Assembly: GCF_015546965.1 (NCBI RefSeq)
Contig: NZ_JADMUF010000013.1
Location: forward strand, 1-48,269
Length of the DNA stretch: 48,269 nt
Reading direction: 5' to 3'
Source: Collinsella aerofaciens
GTDB lineage: Bacteria; Actinomycetota; Coriobacteriia; Coriobacteriales; Coriobacteriaceae
In this document: positions 1 through 6,062 of the stretch, one piece after another
How positions within the stretch are numbered: position 1 is the first letter of the stretch
Layout of the letters: every line of letters begins with the position of its first letter
Notes under the pieces: generated by a model
Told to the model about the DNA's origin: nothing
The model's input: only the letters and a program-made list of their open reading frames with translations
Database searches by the model: none
Program-made: the position numbers and the translations under genes

Positions 1-79
1 GCCTCAAGAAGGAGTAACATCGGGGCTTGCAGCGACGGACCTCAGGACACTCTTACACCACGTCTGCGCGCGCGACCAG
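1..79. repeat. Left copy of 79-bp terminal inverted repeat
   Basis: Bases 1-79 are the exact reverse complement of the last 79 bases of the window; identity stops at base 80. One frame here reads Leu-Lys-Lys-Glu-stop (3-17), which could be the end of an open reading frame lying outside the window. The likeliest reading is that the contig ends inside two copies of one multi-copy element, such as an insertion sequence, facing opposite ways. The family cannot be named from 79 bases. Confidence 0.85.
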
Positions 80-116
80 ACCTCGGGTTCAACGAGGCGA
101 TTTTGACCCAAATACG

Positions 117-137
117 CTGTTACTAAACTGGTAACAG
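117..137. promoter_or_regulatory. Dyad upstream of SPFH gene
   Basis: Seven-base arms CTGTTAC and GTAACAG flank a 7-base spacer about 105 bases before the SPFH gene. The AT-rich stretch around it is the likely promoter zone, so this could be an operator. Only symmetry and position support it. Confidence 0.3.
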
Positions 138-241
138 TACTCATATTTGGCCTTTTTTGACCACGGGTCCTCTTGTTGGTGTCACACAGCTGCTTCGTGC
201 GGGTATCCTAATGCCAACGTGTGCCTATCAGAGGAGAGACC

Positions 242-1180
242 ATGCTGTTGTCCGGTATCATCGCTGCCCTTACCAGCCTTTTGATTCCCATCATCATTCT
301 GTTGCTGCTGCTTCCCAACGCCTGCTACGTCGTTGAACAGCAGCATGCCGTGATCATCGAGCGTCTGGGCAAGTTTAACCGCATCGTCAACGCGGGCTTC
401 CACATGAAGGTGCCCGTGATCGACCGCAAGGCCGCCACGGTGAGTCTGCGCACCATGAAAAACGGTTTTGGCATCGACGTTAAGACCCAGGACAACGTGA
501 CCATCGGCCTTGAGGTCTCTGCTCAGTACCACGTGAGCTATGACATGGGCGCCGGCCCGGCAGATTCGGGCATCTACAAGAGCTACTATATGCTGCAGGA
601 GCCCGTCGACCAGATGCGTGACTTCATCACCGACGCCCTGCGCTCTTCGATTCCCGTCTACACACTCGATGAGGTCTTTGCCAAGAAGGACGACATCGCC
701 AAGGATGTCAACGCTACCGTTTCCGAGCAGATGGCCGCCTACGGCTTCACCCTCGTGTCGACGCTCATCACCAAAATCGCACTGCCGACCGAGGTAGAGA
801 ACTCCATGAACGACATCAACGCCGCCCAGCGCAAGCGCGCTGCGGCACAGGAGCTCGCTGAGGCAGACCGCATCAAGCGCGTCACCGAGGCGACCGCCGA
901 GGCTGAGGCTATGGAAAAGGCGGGCGAGGGCATCGCCAACCAGCGCAAGGCCATCGCGCTGGGTATCAAAGATTCGCTCGAGATCATCCAGGAGACGGGT
1001 GTCGGCAATGACGAGGCCAACCAACTGTTCATGTTTACGCAGTGGTCCGAGATGATGACGGAGTTCGCTCGCATGGGTAAAACCTCGACGGTCGTGCTGC
1101 CGAGCGACTTTTCGCAGTCGGCCTCTATGTTCGAGCAGATGCTGGCTGCCGGTAAGGTTCAGAACGAGTCAAAGGAGTAG
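242..1180 (+). CDS. SPFH/Band 7 (stomatin-like) membrane protein
   Basis: A 312-aa protein of the SPFH/Band 7 family, whose members sit in the membrane as oligomers and organise membrane microdomains or control proteases. Residues 1-27 form one hydrophobic N-terminal anchor with a run of Ile and Leu. The Band 7 domain follows directly (V-V-E-Q-Q-H-A-V-I-I-E-R-L-G-K-F, about residues 29-44). An Ala/Glu-rich helical stretch around residues 195-230 (AAQELAEADRIKR...) is the usual coiled-coil tail. The ATG at 242 is preferred over an in-frame GTG at 221 because GAGGAGAG lies just before it. No partner NfeD-type protease gene is adjacent. It is followed after 6 bases by rlmH, whose ribosome binding site lies inside this gene's end, so the two are probably cotranscribed. 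The family is clear; the specific role is unknown. Confidence 0.88.
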   Translation: MLLSGIIAALTSLLIPIIILLLLLPNACYVVEQQHAVIIERLGKFNRIVNAGFHMKVPVIDRKAATVSLRTMKNGFGIDVKTQDNVTIGLEVSAQYHVSYDMGAGPADSGIYKSYYMLQEPVDQMRDFITDALRSSIPVYTLDEVFAKKDDIAKDVNATVSEQMAAYGFTLVSTLITKIALPTEVENSMNDINAAQRKRAAAQELAEADRIKRVTEATAEAEAMEKAGEGIANQRKAIALGIKDSLEIIQETGVGNDEANQLFMFTQWSEMMTEFARMGKTSTVVLPSDFSQSASMFEQMLAAGKVQNESKE

Positions 1181-1186
1181 ACACGC

Positions 1187-1657
1187 GTGAAATACACCGT
1201 CGTTTGTGTCGGTAAGCTCAAGGAGCGCTTTTGGAAGGACGCCTGCGCTGAGTACACCAAGCGCCTGGGTGCCTATGCCAAGGTTGATATCCGCGAGGTG
1301 GCCGATATCGACCCGGCTAAGGCGGGCGGCGTGGATGCCGCGCGCGACAAGGAGGGGGCGGCGATTCTTGCTGCCTTGCCGTCTCGAGCGCATGTGATCC
1401 TGCTGGCCATTGAGGGCAAAGAGCGCTCGAGCGAGGAGTTTTCGGCGCGGCTCGATGATCTTATGCTGCGTGGTAACAGCGACATCGCCTTTGTGATTGG
1501 CGGATCGGACGGCGTGAGCGATGACGTGCGAGCACGAGCCGACGAGATGCTCAGCTTTGGACGCATTACCTTGCCGCATAACTTGGCGCGCGTGGTGCTG
1601 CTAGAGCAGATTTACCGTGCCTGCAAGATCAGTCGTGGCGAGCCGTATCACAAATAG
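1187..1657 (+). CDS. rlmH: 23S rRNA (pseudouridine1915-N3)-methyltransferase RlmH
   Basis: This 156-aa SPOUT-class methyltransferase uses S-adenosylmethionine to methylate pseudouridine 1915 in helix 69 of 23S rRNA at the ribosome decoding interface. The length matches the family (about 155-160). Family signatures are visible: an N-terminal V-G-K-L-K beta strand, L-A-I-E-G-K near residue 70, the SAM-binding knot F-V-I-G-G-S-D-G near residue 103, and the C-terminal E-Q-I-Y-R-A...G-E-P-Y-H-K tail that ends nearly all RlmH proteins. The start is GTG with AAAGGAG placed across the stop codon of the preceding SPFH gene, implying coupled translation. Identification is firm. Confidence 0.96.
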   Translation: MKYTVVCVGKLKERFWKDACAEYTKRLGAYAKVDIREVADIDPAKAGGVDAARDKEGAAILAALPSRAHVILLAIEGKERSSEEFSARLDDLMLRGNSDIAFVIGGSDGVSDDVRARADEMLSFGRITLPHNLARVVLLEQIYRACKISRGEPYHK

Positions 1658-1730
1658 GTCGGCAATACGAAACAATGGCGTGGGACAATACCTTTCGTTT
1701 TGAAGAGCGTGTCTGAGAGGACTATGAGAT

Positions 1731-2501
1731 ATGAAGATTGGGTTTGTCGGTTTTGGCAATATGGCGAGCGCTATGGCCGATGGCTGGATCGCTGCCGGTG
1801 TAGCTGCGAGCGACATGTGCGCCTGCGCGGGTCGCTACGACACACTGGTTGAGCGCTGCGAGGCGCGCGGCATGGCCGCCTGCCACGATGCCGCCGAGGT
1901 TGTCGCCGCATCCGATATCGTGGTCGCTGCGGTCAAACCGTACATGATCGAGAAGATATTCGCCCCGCTCAAGGATGCTCTTGCCAAAAAGGTCGTTCTG
2001 TCGGTTGCCTGGACCTGGGACAGTGCCAAGTGGGAGCAGGTCCTGCCGGGCGTCGCGCATATCTCGACGGTGCCCAACACACCGGTTTCGGTGGGCGAGG
2101 GCGTCATCGCTTGCGAGAAGGCTTCCACGCTTAGTGATGAGCAGAGCACAGTGGTGCTTGATCTGCTTGGCAAGCTCGGCGCAGTGGTCGAGCTCGATAC
2201 GAGCCTGCTGTTTGTGGGCGGCACGGTGGGTGGTTGCGCTCCGGCATTTGTCGCCATGGCAATCGAGGCCCTGGGCGATGCAGCGGTCAAGCACGGTATC
2301 CCGCGTGCCGATGCCTATCGCATTGTGAGCCAGATGGTGCTGGGTACGGCAAAGCTGCAGCTTGCAACTGGCCAGCATCCTGCGGCGATGAAGGATGCCG
2401 TATGCTCGCCCGGTGGTGCCACCATCAAGGGCGTCGTTGCGCTCGAGGACTCCGGCATGCGCAGCGCCCTGGTCAAGGCAATCGACGCAACTCTCCAGTA
2501 A
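1731..2501 (+). CDS. proC: Pyrroline-5-carboxylate reductase
   Basis: A 256-aa enzyme that reduces 1-pyrroline-5-carboxylate to proline with NAD(P)H, the last step of proline synthesis, in the cytosol. The N terminus is the Rossmann motif I-G-F-V-G-F-G-N-M-A (residues 3-12). The C-terminal dimerisation domain contains V-G-G-T-V-G-G-C-A-P-A-F (about 163-174) and the family's C-S-P-G-G-A-T-I-K-G (about 225-234). Length is normal for ProC. GAGAGG lies 10 bases before the ATG. No proA or proB is adjacent. A strong hairpin nested inside an inverted repeat follows the stop codon. Confidence 0.95.
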   Translation: MKIGFVGFGNMASAMADGWIAAGVAASDMCACAGRYDTLVERCEARGMAACHDAAEVVAASDIVVAAVKPYMIEKIFAPLKDALAKKVVLSVAWTWDSAKWEQVLPGVAHISTVPNTPVSVGEGVIACEKASTLSDEQSTVVLDLLGKLGAVVELDTSLLFVGGTVGGCAPAFVAMAIEALGDAAVKHGIPRADAYRIVSQMVLGTAKLQLATGQHPAAMKDAVCSPGGATIKGVVALEDSGMRSALVKAIDATLQ

Positions 2502-2537
2502 AACCTGCCATTTAGGGACAGGTTTATTTTGGCAGGT
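2502..2537 (-). repeat. Inverted partial copy of 43-bp dispersed repeat
   Basis: The reverse complement of this 36-base stretch matches 2625-2660 with about six mismatches, so the proC terminator hairpin sits inside an inverted repeat pair. The same sequence family recurs at 46440-46482. Confidence 0.75.
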
Positions 2538-2566
2538 TTTTCCTGCGGTTTTGTCGTATGTGCGAA

Positions 2567-2607
2567 AAGCGCCCCGCAACCGGATCGTTACCGGTTGCGG
2601 GGCGCTT
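2567..2607. terminator. proC terminator hairpin
   Basis: A 17-bp perfect stem (2567-2583 with 2591-2607) with a 7-base loop and a very GC-rich core follows proC. There is only a short T-rich stretch after it, so it may act in both directions, serving the convergent small gene too. Confidence 0.65.
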
Positions 2608-2616
2608 GCGTTTGCC

Positions 2617-2659
2617 CAGATAAAACCGACCAAAATAAACCTGTTCCTTTTTGGCAGGT
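2617..2659 (+). repeat. 43-bp dispersed repeat, copy 1
   Basis: Matches 46440-46482 at 41 of 43 positions; the shared block begins CAGATAAAACCGACC. It overlaps the stop codon of the 57-aa minus-strand gene and pairs with the inverted copy at 2502-2537. Confidence 0.85.
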
Positions 2660-2832
2660 TAGTCCCAGAAGCTGTCTTCCTCATCCTCGGACTTGGGTCC
2701 GCGGTCGACGTACATCTTATGGGTACGCTTCTCCATTACAAAGGCAAGAATCGCAAATAACAGGATGCCGCCGGCGAAAAGGATGGCAAAACCGGTGCGG
2801 GTGCCAAACAAAAAGGAAAAAACTGCGTCCAT
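2659..2832 (-). CDS. Small single-pass membrane protein (57 aa), unknown function
   Basis: A 57-aa open reading frame beginning M-D-A-V-F-S-F-L-F-G and ending D-S-F-W-D. Residues about 14-33 (G-F-A-I-L-F-A-G-G-I-L-L-F-A-I-L-A-F-V-M) form one transmembrane helix, followed by a short basic stretch (E-K-R-T-H-K) and an acidic tail (E-D-E-E-D). AGAAGG lies about 7 bases before the ATG on the minus strand. A hydrophobic helix followed by positive charge, together with this ribosome binding site, makes chance coding unlikely. I do not recognise a family. It is divergent from serS across a 111-base gap, and its stop codon TAA lies at the edge of a dispersed repeat. Confidence 0.72.
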   Translation of the reverse strand: MDAVFSFLFGTRTGFAILFAGGILLFAILAFVMEKRTHKMYVDRGPKSEDEEDSFWD

Positions 2833-2875
2833 TGGGTGCCTTCTTGCGTAGTTGAGTTGGGTCGTAAACGCTCAT

Positions 2876-2913
2876 AAGTATATACTTGCCCATACATGTA
2901 CAAGGTTGCAACC
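2876..2913. promoter_or_regulatory. Two perfect palindromes in the serS upstream region
   Basis: AAGTATATACTT (2876-2887) and GGTTGCAACC (2904-2913) are perfect palindromes in the divergent region between the small membrane protein gene and serS. They may be regulator sites or promoter elements; no clear -35/-10 pair could be fixed. Confidence 0.3.
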
Positions 2914-2943
2914 TAAATGGAATGTATATCGCCGGAGGATCTA

Positions 2944-4227
2944 ATGCTTGATATCAAGTTTGTTCGCGAGAACCCCGATGCCATCGATGTCGCCATGGCT
3001 AACCGCCAGACGTCTTGGGATCGCGAGAAGTTCTTTGAGCTCGACGACGAGCGTCGTGCCGTCATCACCGAGGTCGAGGAGCTCCAGGCTACGCGCAATG
3101 CCGAGTCCAAGAAGATCGGCGCCCTGATGAAGGAGGGCAAGAAGGACGAGGCCGAGGCCGCCAAGGAGGCCGTGCGCGCCGTCAACGAGAAGATTGACGG
3201 TCTGGCCGAGCGCCGTACTGCTCTCGAGCAGGAGCAGTACGACTTCATGGCTCACCTGCCCAACATTCCTTGCGAGGCCACGCCGTACGGCAAGGACGAG
3301 GACGAGAACATCGAGCGCCGTCGTTGGGGCACCCCGCGCGAGTTCGACTTCGACTTTAAGCCGCACTGGGATCTGGGCACCGACCTCGACATCCTCGACT
3401 TCGAGCGCGGCAACAAGCTCTCCGGCAGCCGTTTTACCGTTCTCGGTGGCGCTGGCGCCCGCCTGGAGCGCGCCCTCATCAACTTCTTCCTCGATACGCA
3501 CATTAGCCGTGGCTTTAAGGAGTGGTGGCCGCCTATCGTCGTCAAGCGTCAGACCATGTTTGGCACGGGTCAGCTGCCCAAGTTCGAGGACGACGCCTAT
3601 CACGTCTCGGGCGACAACTTCCTGATTCCCACCGCCGAGGTCGTGCTCACCAACCTGCACGCCGGCGAGGTCCTCGATGCCGACACCCTGCCGCGCCGCT
3701 ACACCGCCTTCACCCCCTGCTTCCGCGAGGAGGCCGGTTCCGCCGGTCGCGACACCCGCGGCATTATCCGTCAGCACGAGTTCGACAAGGTCGAGATGGT
3801 CAAGTTCGCTAAGCCGGAGGAGTCCGACGAGGAGCTCGAGAGCATGACCGCCGAGGCCGAGTACCTGCTGCAGCAGCTGGGCCTTCCGTATCGCGTGATT
3901 AGCCTGTGCACCGGCGACTTGGGTTTCTCTGCCCGTCAGACCTACGACGTCGAGGTCTGGCTGCCGAGCTACAACGCCTACAAGGAGATCAGCTCCTGCT
4001 CCAACTGTGGTGACTTCCAGGCTCGCCGCGCCAACATCAAGTATCGCGACCCCGAGAACTTCAAGGGTTCGCGCTACCTGCACACTCTCAACGGTTCCGG
4101 CCTGCCGGCCGGCCGCACCATGGCCGCCATTCTGGAGAACTACCAGAACGCCGACGGCACCATCACGATCCCCGAGGTTCTGCGTCCCTACATGGGTGGT
4201 CTCGAGAAGATCGAGCCGGTCGCGTAA
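2944..4227 (+). CDS. serS: Serine--tRNA ligase
   Basis: A 427-aa class II aminoacyl-tRNA synthetase that charges tRNA-Ser with serine. The N-terminal third (about 1-110) is the long antiparallel coiled coil that grips the tRNA-Ser variable arm, rich in Glu, Lys and Ala. Catalytic motif 2 is [14 protein letters not shown] (about 261-274), and motif 3 is [17 protein letters not shown] (about 382-398). Length is typical. The ATG at 2944 is chosen over one at 2917 because GGAGG (2934-2938) precedes it at the right distance and the protein then begins M-L-D-I-K like other SerRS. No T-box leader is visible. A tRNA-Ser gene lies 4.4 kb downstream. Confidence 0.97.
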   Translation: MLDIKFVRENPDAIDVAMANRQTSWDREKFFELDDERRAVITEVEELQATRNAESKKIGALMKEGKKDEAEAAKEAVRAVNEKIDGLAERRTALEQEQYDFMAHLPNIPCEATPYGKDEDENIERRRWGTPREFDFDFKPHWDLGTDLDILDFERGNKLSGSRFTVLGGAGARLERALINFFLDTHISRGFKEWWPPIVVKRQTMFGTGQLPKFEDDAYHVSGDNFLIPTAEVVLTNLHAGEVLDADTLPRRYTAFTPCFREEAGSAGRDTRGIIRQHEFDKVEMVKFAKPEESDEELESMTAEAEYLLQQLGLPYRVISLCTGDLGFSARQTYDVEVWLPSYNAYKEISSCSNCGDFQARRANIKYRDPENFKGSRYLHTLNGSGLPAGRTMAAILENYQNADGTITIPEVLRPYMGGLEKIEPVA

Positions 4228-4250
4228 CTTGGCTGCATAGGGGATATGCA

Positions 4251-4278
4251 AGGGCGCTCCTTCGGGGGCGCCCTATTT
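4251..4278 (+). terminator. serS terminator
   Basis: Seven-bp stem AGGGCGC (4251-4257) with GCGCCCT (4268-4274), followed by ATTTC, 24 bases after the serS stop. Confidence 0.6.
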
Positions 4279-4400
4279 CGTGCGCAGGTCCATACCATGC
4301 CGTGCGGACAACTCAATAGAAAACACACGAACAACTGTTCTGTATACAGCCATCTACCTGCTATGCTTTTGCTAAATAAGAGCGAGAGAAAGGGGACGCG

Positions 4401-4778
4401 ATGGAGCTGTTTGATGATCGGGTGGTTTTGTTTGAGAGCGACGAGGGCGGGGAGTACCTGCTTGTAACGTGTGAGCCGTCTGGCATGGGCGGCCTGGTGG
4501 TTCGGCAGACGAGTGAGGGTCCGTTGACACAATGGTGCTTTGAGGAGTCGCCGCATGTGGCCGAGACCTTTGTGACGCACGAGGGACTTGTGGCGCTGGA
4601 GCACTTCTATGGAGTTGGGACTTCCAACCAGGTCGCGCGCATGCTGAGCATCTCGTTTGCCGATTATGATTGTGCCCAGCGGGTGAGATCGCTCCTGAGG
4701 GAACTTGATGCTAAGTTTGACGTGATCGAAAAGCCAATCGATCGTACGGGGAACAGCGGAATATGCGGAGCAGCATGA
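4401..4778 (+). CDS. Hypothetical protein (125 aa)
   Basis: I do not recognise this family. The protein is soluble, acidic, and has no signal peptide or membrane helix. It reads M-E-L-F-D-D-R-V-V-L-F-E-S at the start; a predicted helical second half (about 60-110) contains L-V-A-L-E-H-F-Y-G and a final D-A-K-F-D-V-I-E. GAGAAAGGGG stands directly before the ATG. The perfect palindrome CTGTATACAG at 4340-4349 and an AT-rich stretch upstream suggest its own promoter. It ends 77 bases before the first tRNA-Arg gene, on the same strand. Codon use resembles its neighbours. It could be a lineage-specific regulatory or metabolic protein, but nothing in the sequence decides this. Confidence 0.6.
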   Translation: MELFDDRVVLFESDEGGEYLLVTCEPSGMGGLVVRQTSEGPLTQWCFEESPHVAETFVTHEGLVALEHFYGVGTSNQVARMLSISFADYDCAQRVRSLLRELDAKFDVIEKPIDRTGNSGICGAA

Positions 4779-4814
4779 CAAAACTGCGTTCCACAAAAAA
4801 GTTTGAGATTGTGC

Positions 4815-4843
4815 TTGACTCCAATAAGCTAAAGTGGTTTTAT
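4815..4843 (+). promoter_or_regulatory. Promoter of tRNA-Arg copy 1
   Basis: TTGACT, a 17-base spacer, then TTTTAT, 12 bases before the mature tRNA end. The -35 is closely shared with copies 2 and 3 (GCTTGAC). Confidence 0.7.
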
Positions 4844-4855
4844 ATGTCTTGCGCT

Positions 4856-4932
4856 GCGGCGTTACCTCAGCTGGATAGAGGGTCTGACTACGAATCAGAA
4901 CGTCATAGGTTCGAATCCTATACGCCGCACCA
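4856..4932 (+). tRNA. tRNA-Arg(ACG), copy 1
   Basis: A complete 77-base tRNA. Acceptor arms GCGGCGT and ACGCCGC pair fully, the anticodon stem TCTGA/TCAGA holds loop CTACGAA with anticodon ACG, and the T arm is ATAGG-TTCGAAT-CCTAT. CCA is encoded. It is identical in sequence to copies 2 and 3. ACG is expected to be edited to ICG to read CGU, CGC and CGA. Downstream it carries a terminator and then a 190-bp repeat unit. Confidence 0.98.
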
Positions 4933-5102
4933 ATCGAACTTGAAGCCTCCGGTAACGGGGGCTTTTCTTTTTCGGAAACCATGCATGGATTCGAACCTCG
5001 GTCGAGGCGCGAGCGCCAAGAAAACGCGGAGCGTTTTTAGCGAGCGGGCGAGGACGCCGGCAGGCGGGCGAAGCCGGTGCGGATCCGCGCAGCGGATACG
5101 CG
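4913..5102 (+). repeat. 190-bp tRNA-tailed repeat unit A1
   Basis: This unit starts with the last 20 bases of tRNA-Arg copy 1 (4913-4932) and runs exactly 190 bases until the same 20 bases recur at 5103. It holds the terminator hairpin, an inverted T-arm box GGATTCGAACC (4987-4997), a hairpin around AAAACGC-GGA-GCGTTTT, and a GC-rich structured end. The same unit recurs at 5103 (incomplete) and at 5690. Confidence 0.92.
4943..4972 (+). terminator. tRNA-Arg copy 1 terminator
   Basis: AGCCTCC pairs with GGGGGCT (one wobble) and is followed by TTTTCTTTTT. The same hairpin follows every tRNA-Arg 3' end in this region. Confidence 0.88.
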
Positions 5103-5280
5103 GAATCCTATACGCCGCACCAATTGAAATTGAAAGCCTCCGGCAACGGGGGCTTTTCTTTTTCGGAAACCATGCATGGATTCGAACCTCGGTCGAGGCG
5201 CGAGCGTGAAGAAAACGCGGAGCGTTTTTAGCGAGCGGGCGAGGGCGCCGGCAGGCGGCCGAAGCCGGTGCGGATCTGCG
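5103..5280 (+). repeat. 190-bp tRNA-tailed repeat unit A2 (incomplete)
   Basis: Starts with a free-standing copy of the terminal 20 bases of tRNA-Arg (5103-5122) with no tRNA body before it, and follows unit A1 closely to about 5280, where it diverges before the next expected tRNA end. A hairpin plus T tract lies at 5133-5163. Confidence 0.88.
5133..5163 (+). terminator. Terminator in repeat unit A2
   Basis: Copy of the tRNA-Arg terminator: GCCTCC stem, GGGGGC return arm and a T-rich tail. It follows the free-standing tRNA 3' end. Confidence 0.75.
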
Positions 5281-5324
5281 AAGGAACTTAATCGGTGCTT
5301 CATAAAATTTTTCCAAATTGTTGC

Positions 5325-5353
5325 TTGACCCATTGAGGGGTCACGTGCATAAT
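5325..5353 (+). promoter_or_regulatory. Promoter of tRNA-Arg copy 2
   Basis: TTGACC, 17-base spacer, CATAAT, 12 bases before the tRNA. The pattern is the same as for copy 3, including GTGCATAATAATC. Confidence 0.85.
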
Positions 5354-5365
5354 AATCCGTGCGTT

Positions 5366-5442
5366 GCGGCGTTACCTCAGCTGGATAGAGGGTCTGACTA
5401 CGAATCAGAACGTCATAGGTTCGAATCCTATACGCCGCACCA
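5366..5442 (+). tRNA. tRNA-Arg(ACG), copy 2
   Basis: Identical to copy 1 over all 77 bases, with anticodon ACG and encoded CCA. It has its own promoter (5325-5353) and terminator (5452-5479). Unlike copies 1 and 3, no repeat unit follows: after the terminator the sequence changes to an unrelated AT-richer spacer. Confidence 0.98.
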
Positions 5443-5451
5443 ATTGAGTTT

Positions 5452-5479
5452 AAAGCTCCCGGCAACGGGGGCTTTTCTT
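5452..5479 (+). terminator. tRNA-Arg copy 2 terminator
   Basis: AGCTCCC-GGCAAC-GGGGGCT followed by TTTCTTA, as at the other copies. Confidence 0.85.
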
Positions 5480-5591
5480 ATATATCGATACATCTGAACT
5501 AACCGCCCTGTCGCATACCAGGGGATACGGACTCGATCGATTCCTTCAAATGAGTAAAAATCCAATTCAATAAACTTTTTTGAAAAAATGC

Positions 5592-5620
5592 TTGACCTAT
5601 ATTCAGTCCATGTGCATAAT
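5592..5620 (+). promoter_or_regulatory. Promoter of tRNA-Arg copy 3
   Basis: TTGACC, 17-base spacer, CATAAT, 12 bases before the tRNA. Confidence 0.85.
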
Positions 5621-5632
5621 AATCAACAAGTC

Positions 5633-5709
5633 GCGGCGTTACCTCAGCTGGATAGAGGGTCTGACTACGAATCAGAACGTCATAGGTTCGAATCCTATAC
5701 GCCGCACCA
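5633..5709 (+). tRNA. tRNA-Arg(ACG), copy 3
   Basis: Identical to copies 1 and 2, with encoded CCA and anticodon ACG. Its terminal 20 bases (5690-5709) recur exactly 190 bases later at 5880-5899, bounding another repeat unit. Confidence 0.98.
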
Positions 5710-5879
5710 TTTGAGATTAAAGCTCCCGGCAACGGGGGCTTTTCTTTTACGTAAACACTGCATGGATTCGAACCTCGGTCGAGGCGCGGGCGTAAAGAAA
5801 ACGCGGAGCGTTTTTAGCCCGCGGGCGAGCGCGCCGGCAGGCGGGCGAAGCCGGTGCGGATCCGCGCAGCGGATGCGCG
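5690..5879 (+). repeat. 190-bp tRNA-tailed repeat unit C1
   Basis: Begins inside tRNA-Arg copy 3 and runs exactly 190 bases to a free-standing tRNA 3' end at 5880. The interior matches unit A1 closely (inverted T-arm box, AAAACGC hairpin, GC-rich end) with scattered changes. A terminator-bearing tail follows at 5880-5938. Confidence 0.92.
5719..5749 (+). terminator. tRNA-Arg copy 3 terminator
   Basis: AGCTCCC-GGCAAC-GGGGGCT with TTTTCTTTT after it. Confidence 0.87.
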
Positions 5880-5938
5880 GAATCCTATACGCCGCACCAT
5901 TTGAGATTAAAGCTCCCGGCAACGGGGGCTTTTCTTTT
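5880..5938 (+). repeat. Free-standing tRNA-Arg 3' end with terminator
   Basis: The last 20 bases of tRNA-Arg plus the adjoining terminator (5909-5938) without a tRNA body. Identical to 5690-5748 until 5939, where unique sequence starts. It marks the right boundary of unit C1. Confidence 0.88.
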
Positions 5939-6062
5939 GCGCCAGCTTGAGTGCTTTCGTCCACAGGGACGATTTCCTGTCGACTCGTGTAAGATTCCGA
6001 GTAGATGTCGCGGCCCATTCGCGACCACTCCTTCTTCAAGCGACCGATCAGGGTGATATTTC

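Noticed and set aside
2941-4251. 436-aa minus-strand frame over serS
   Set aside because: Exact antisense of serS with no start signal or family features.
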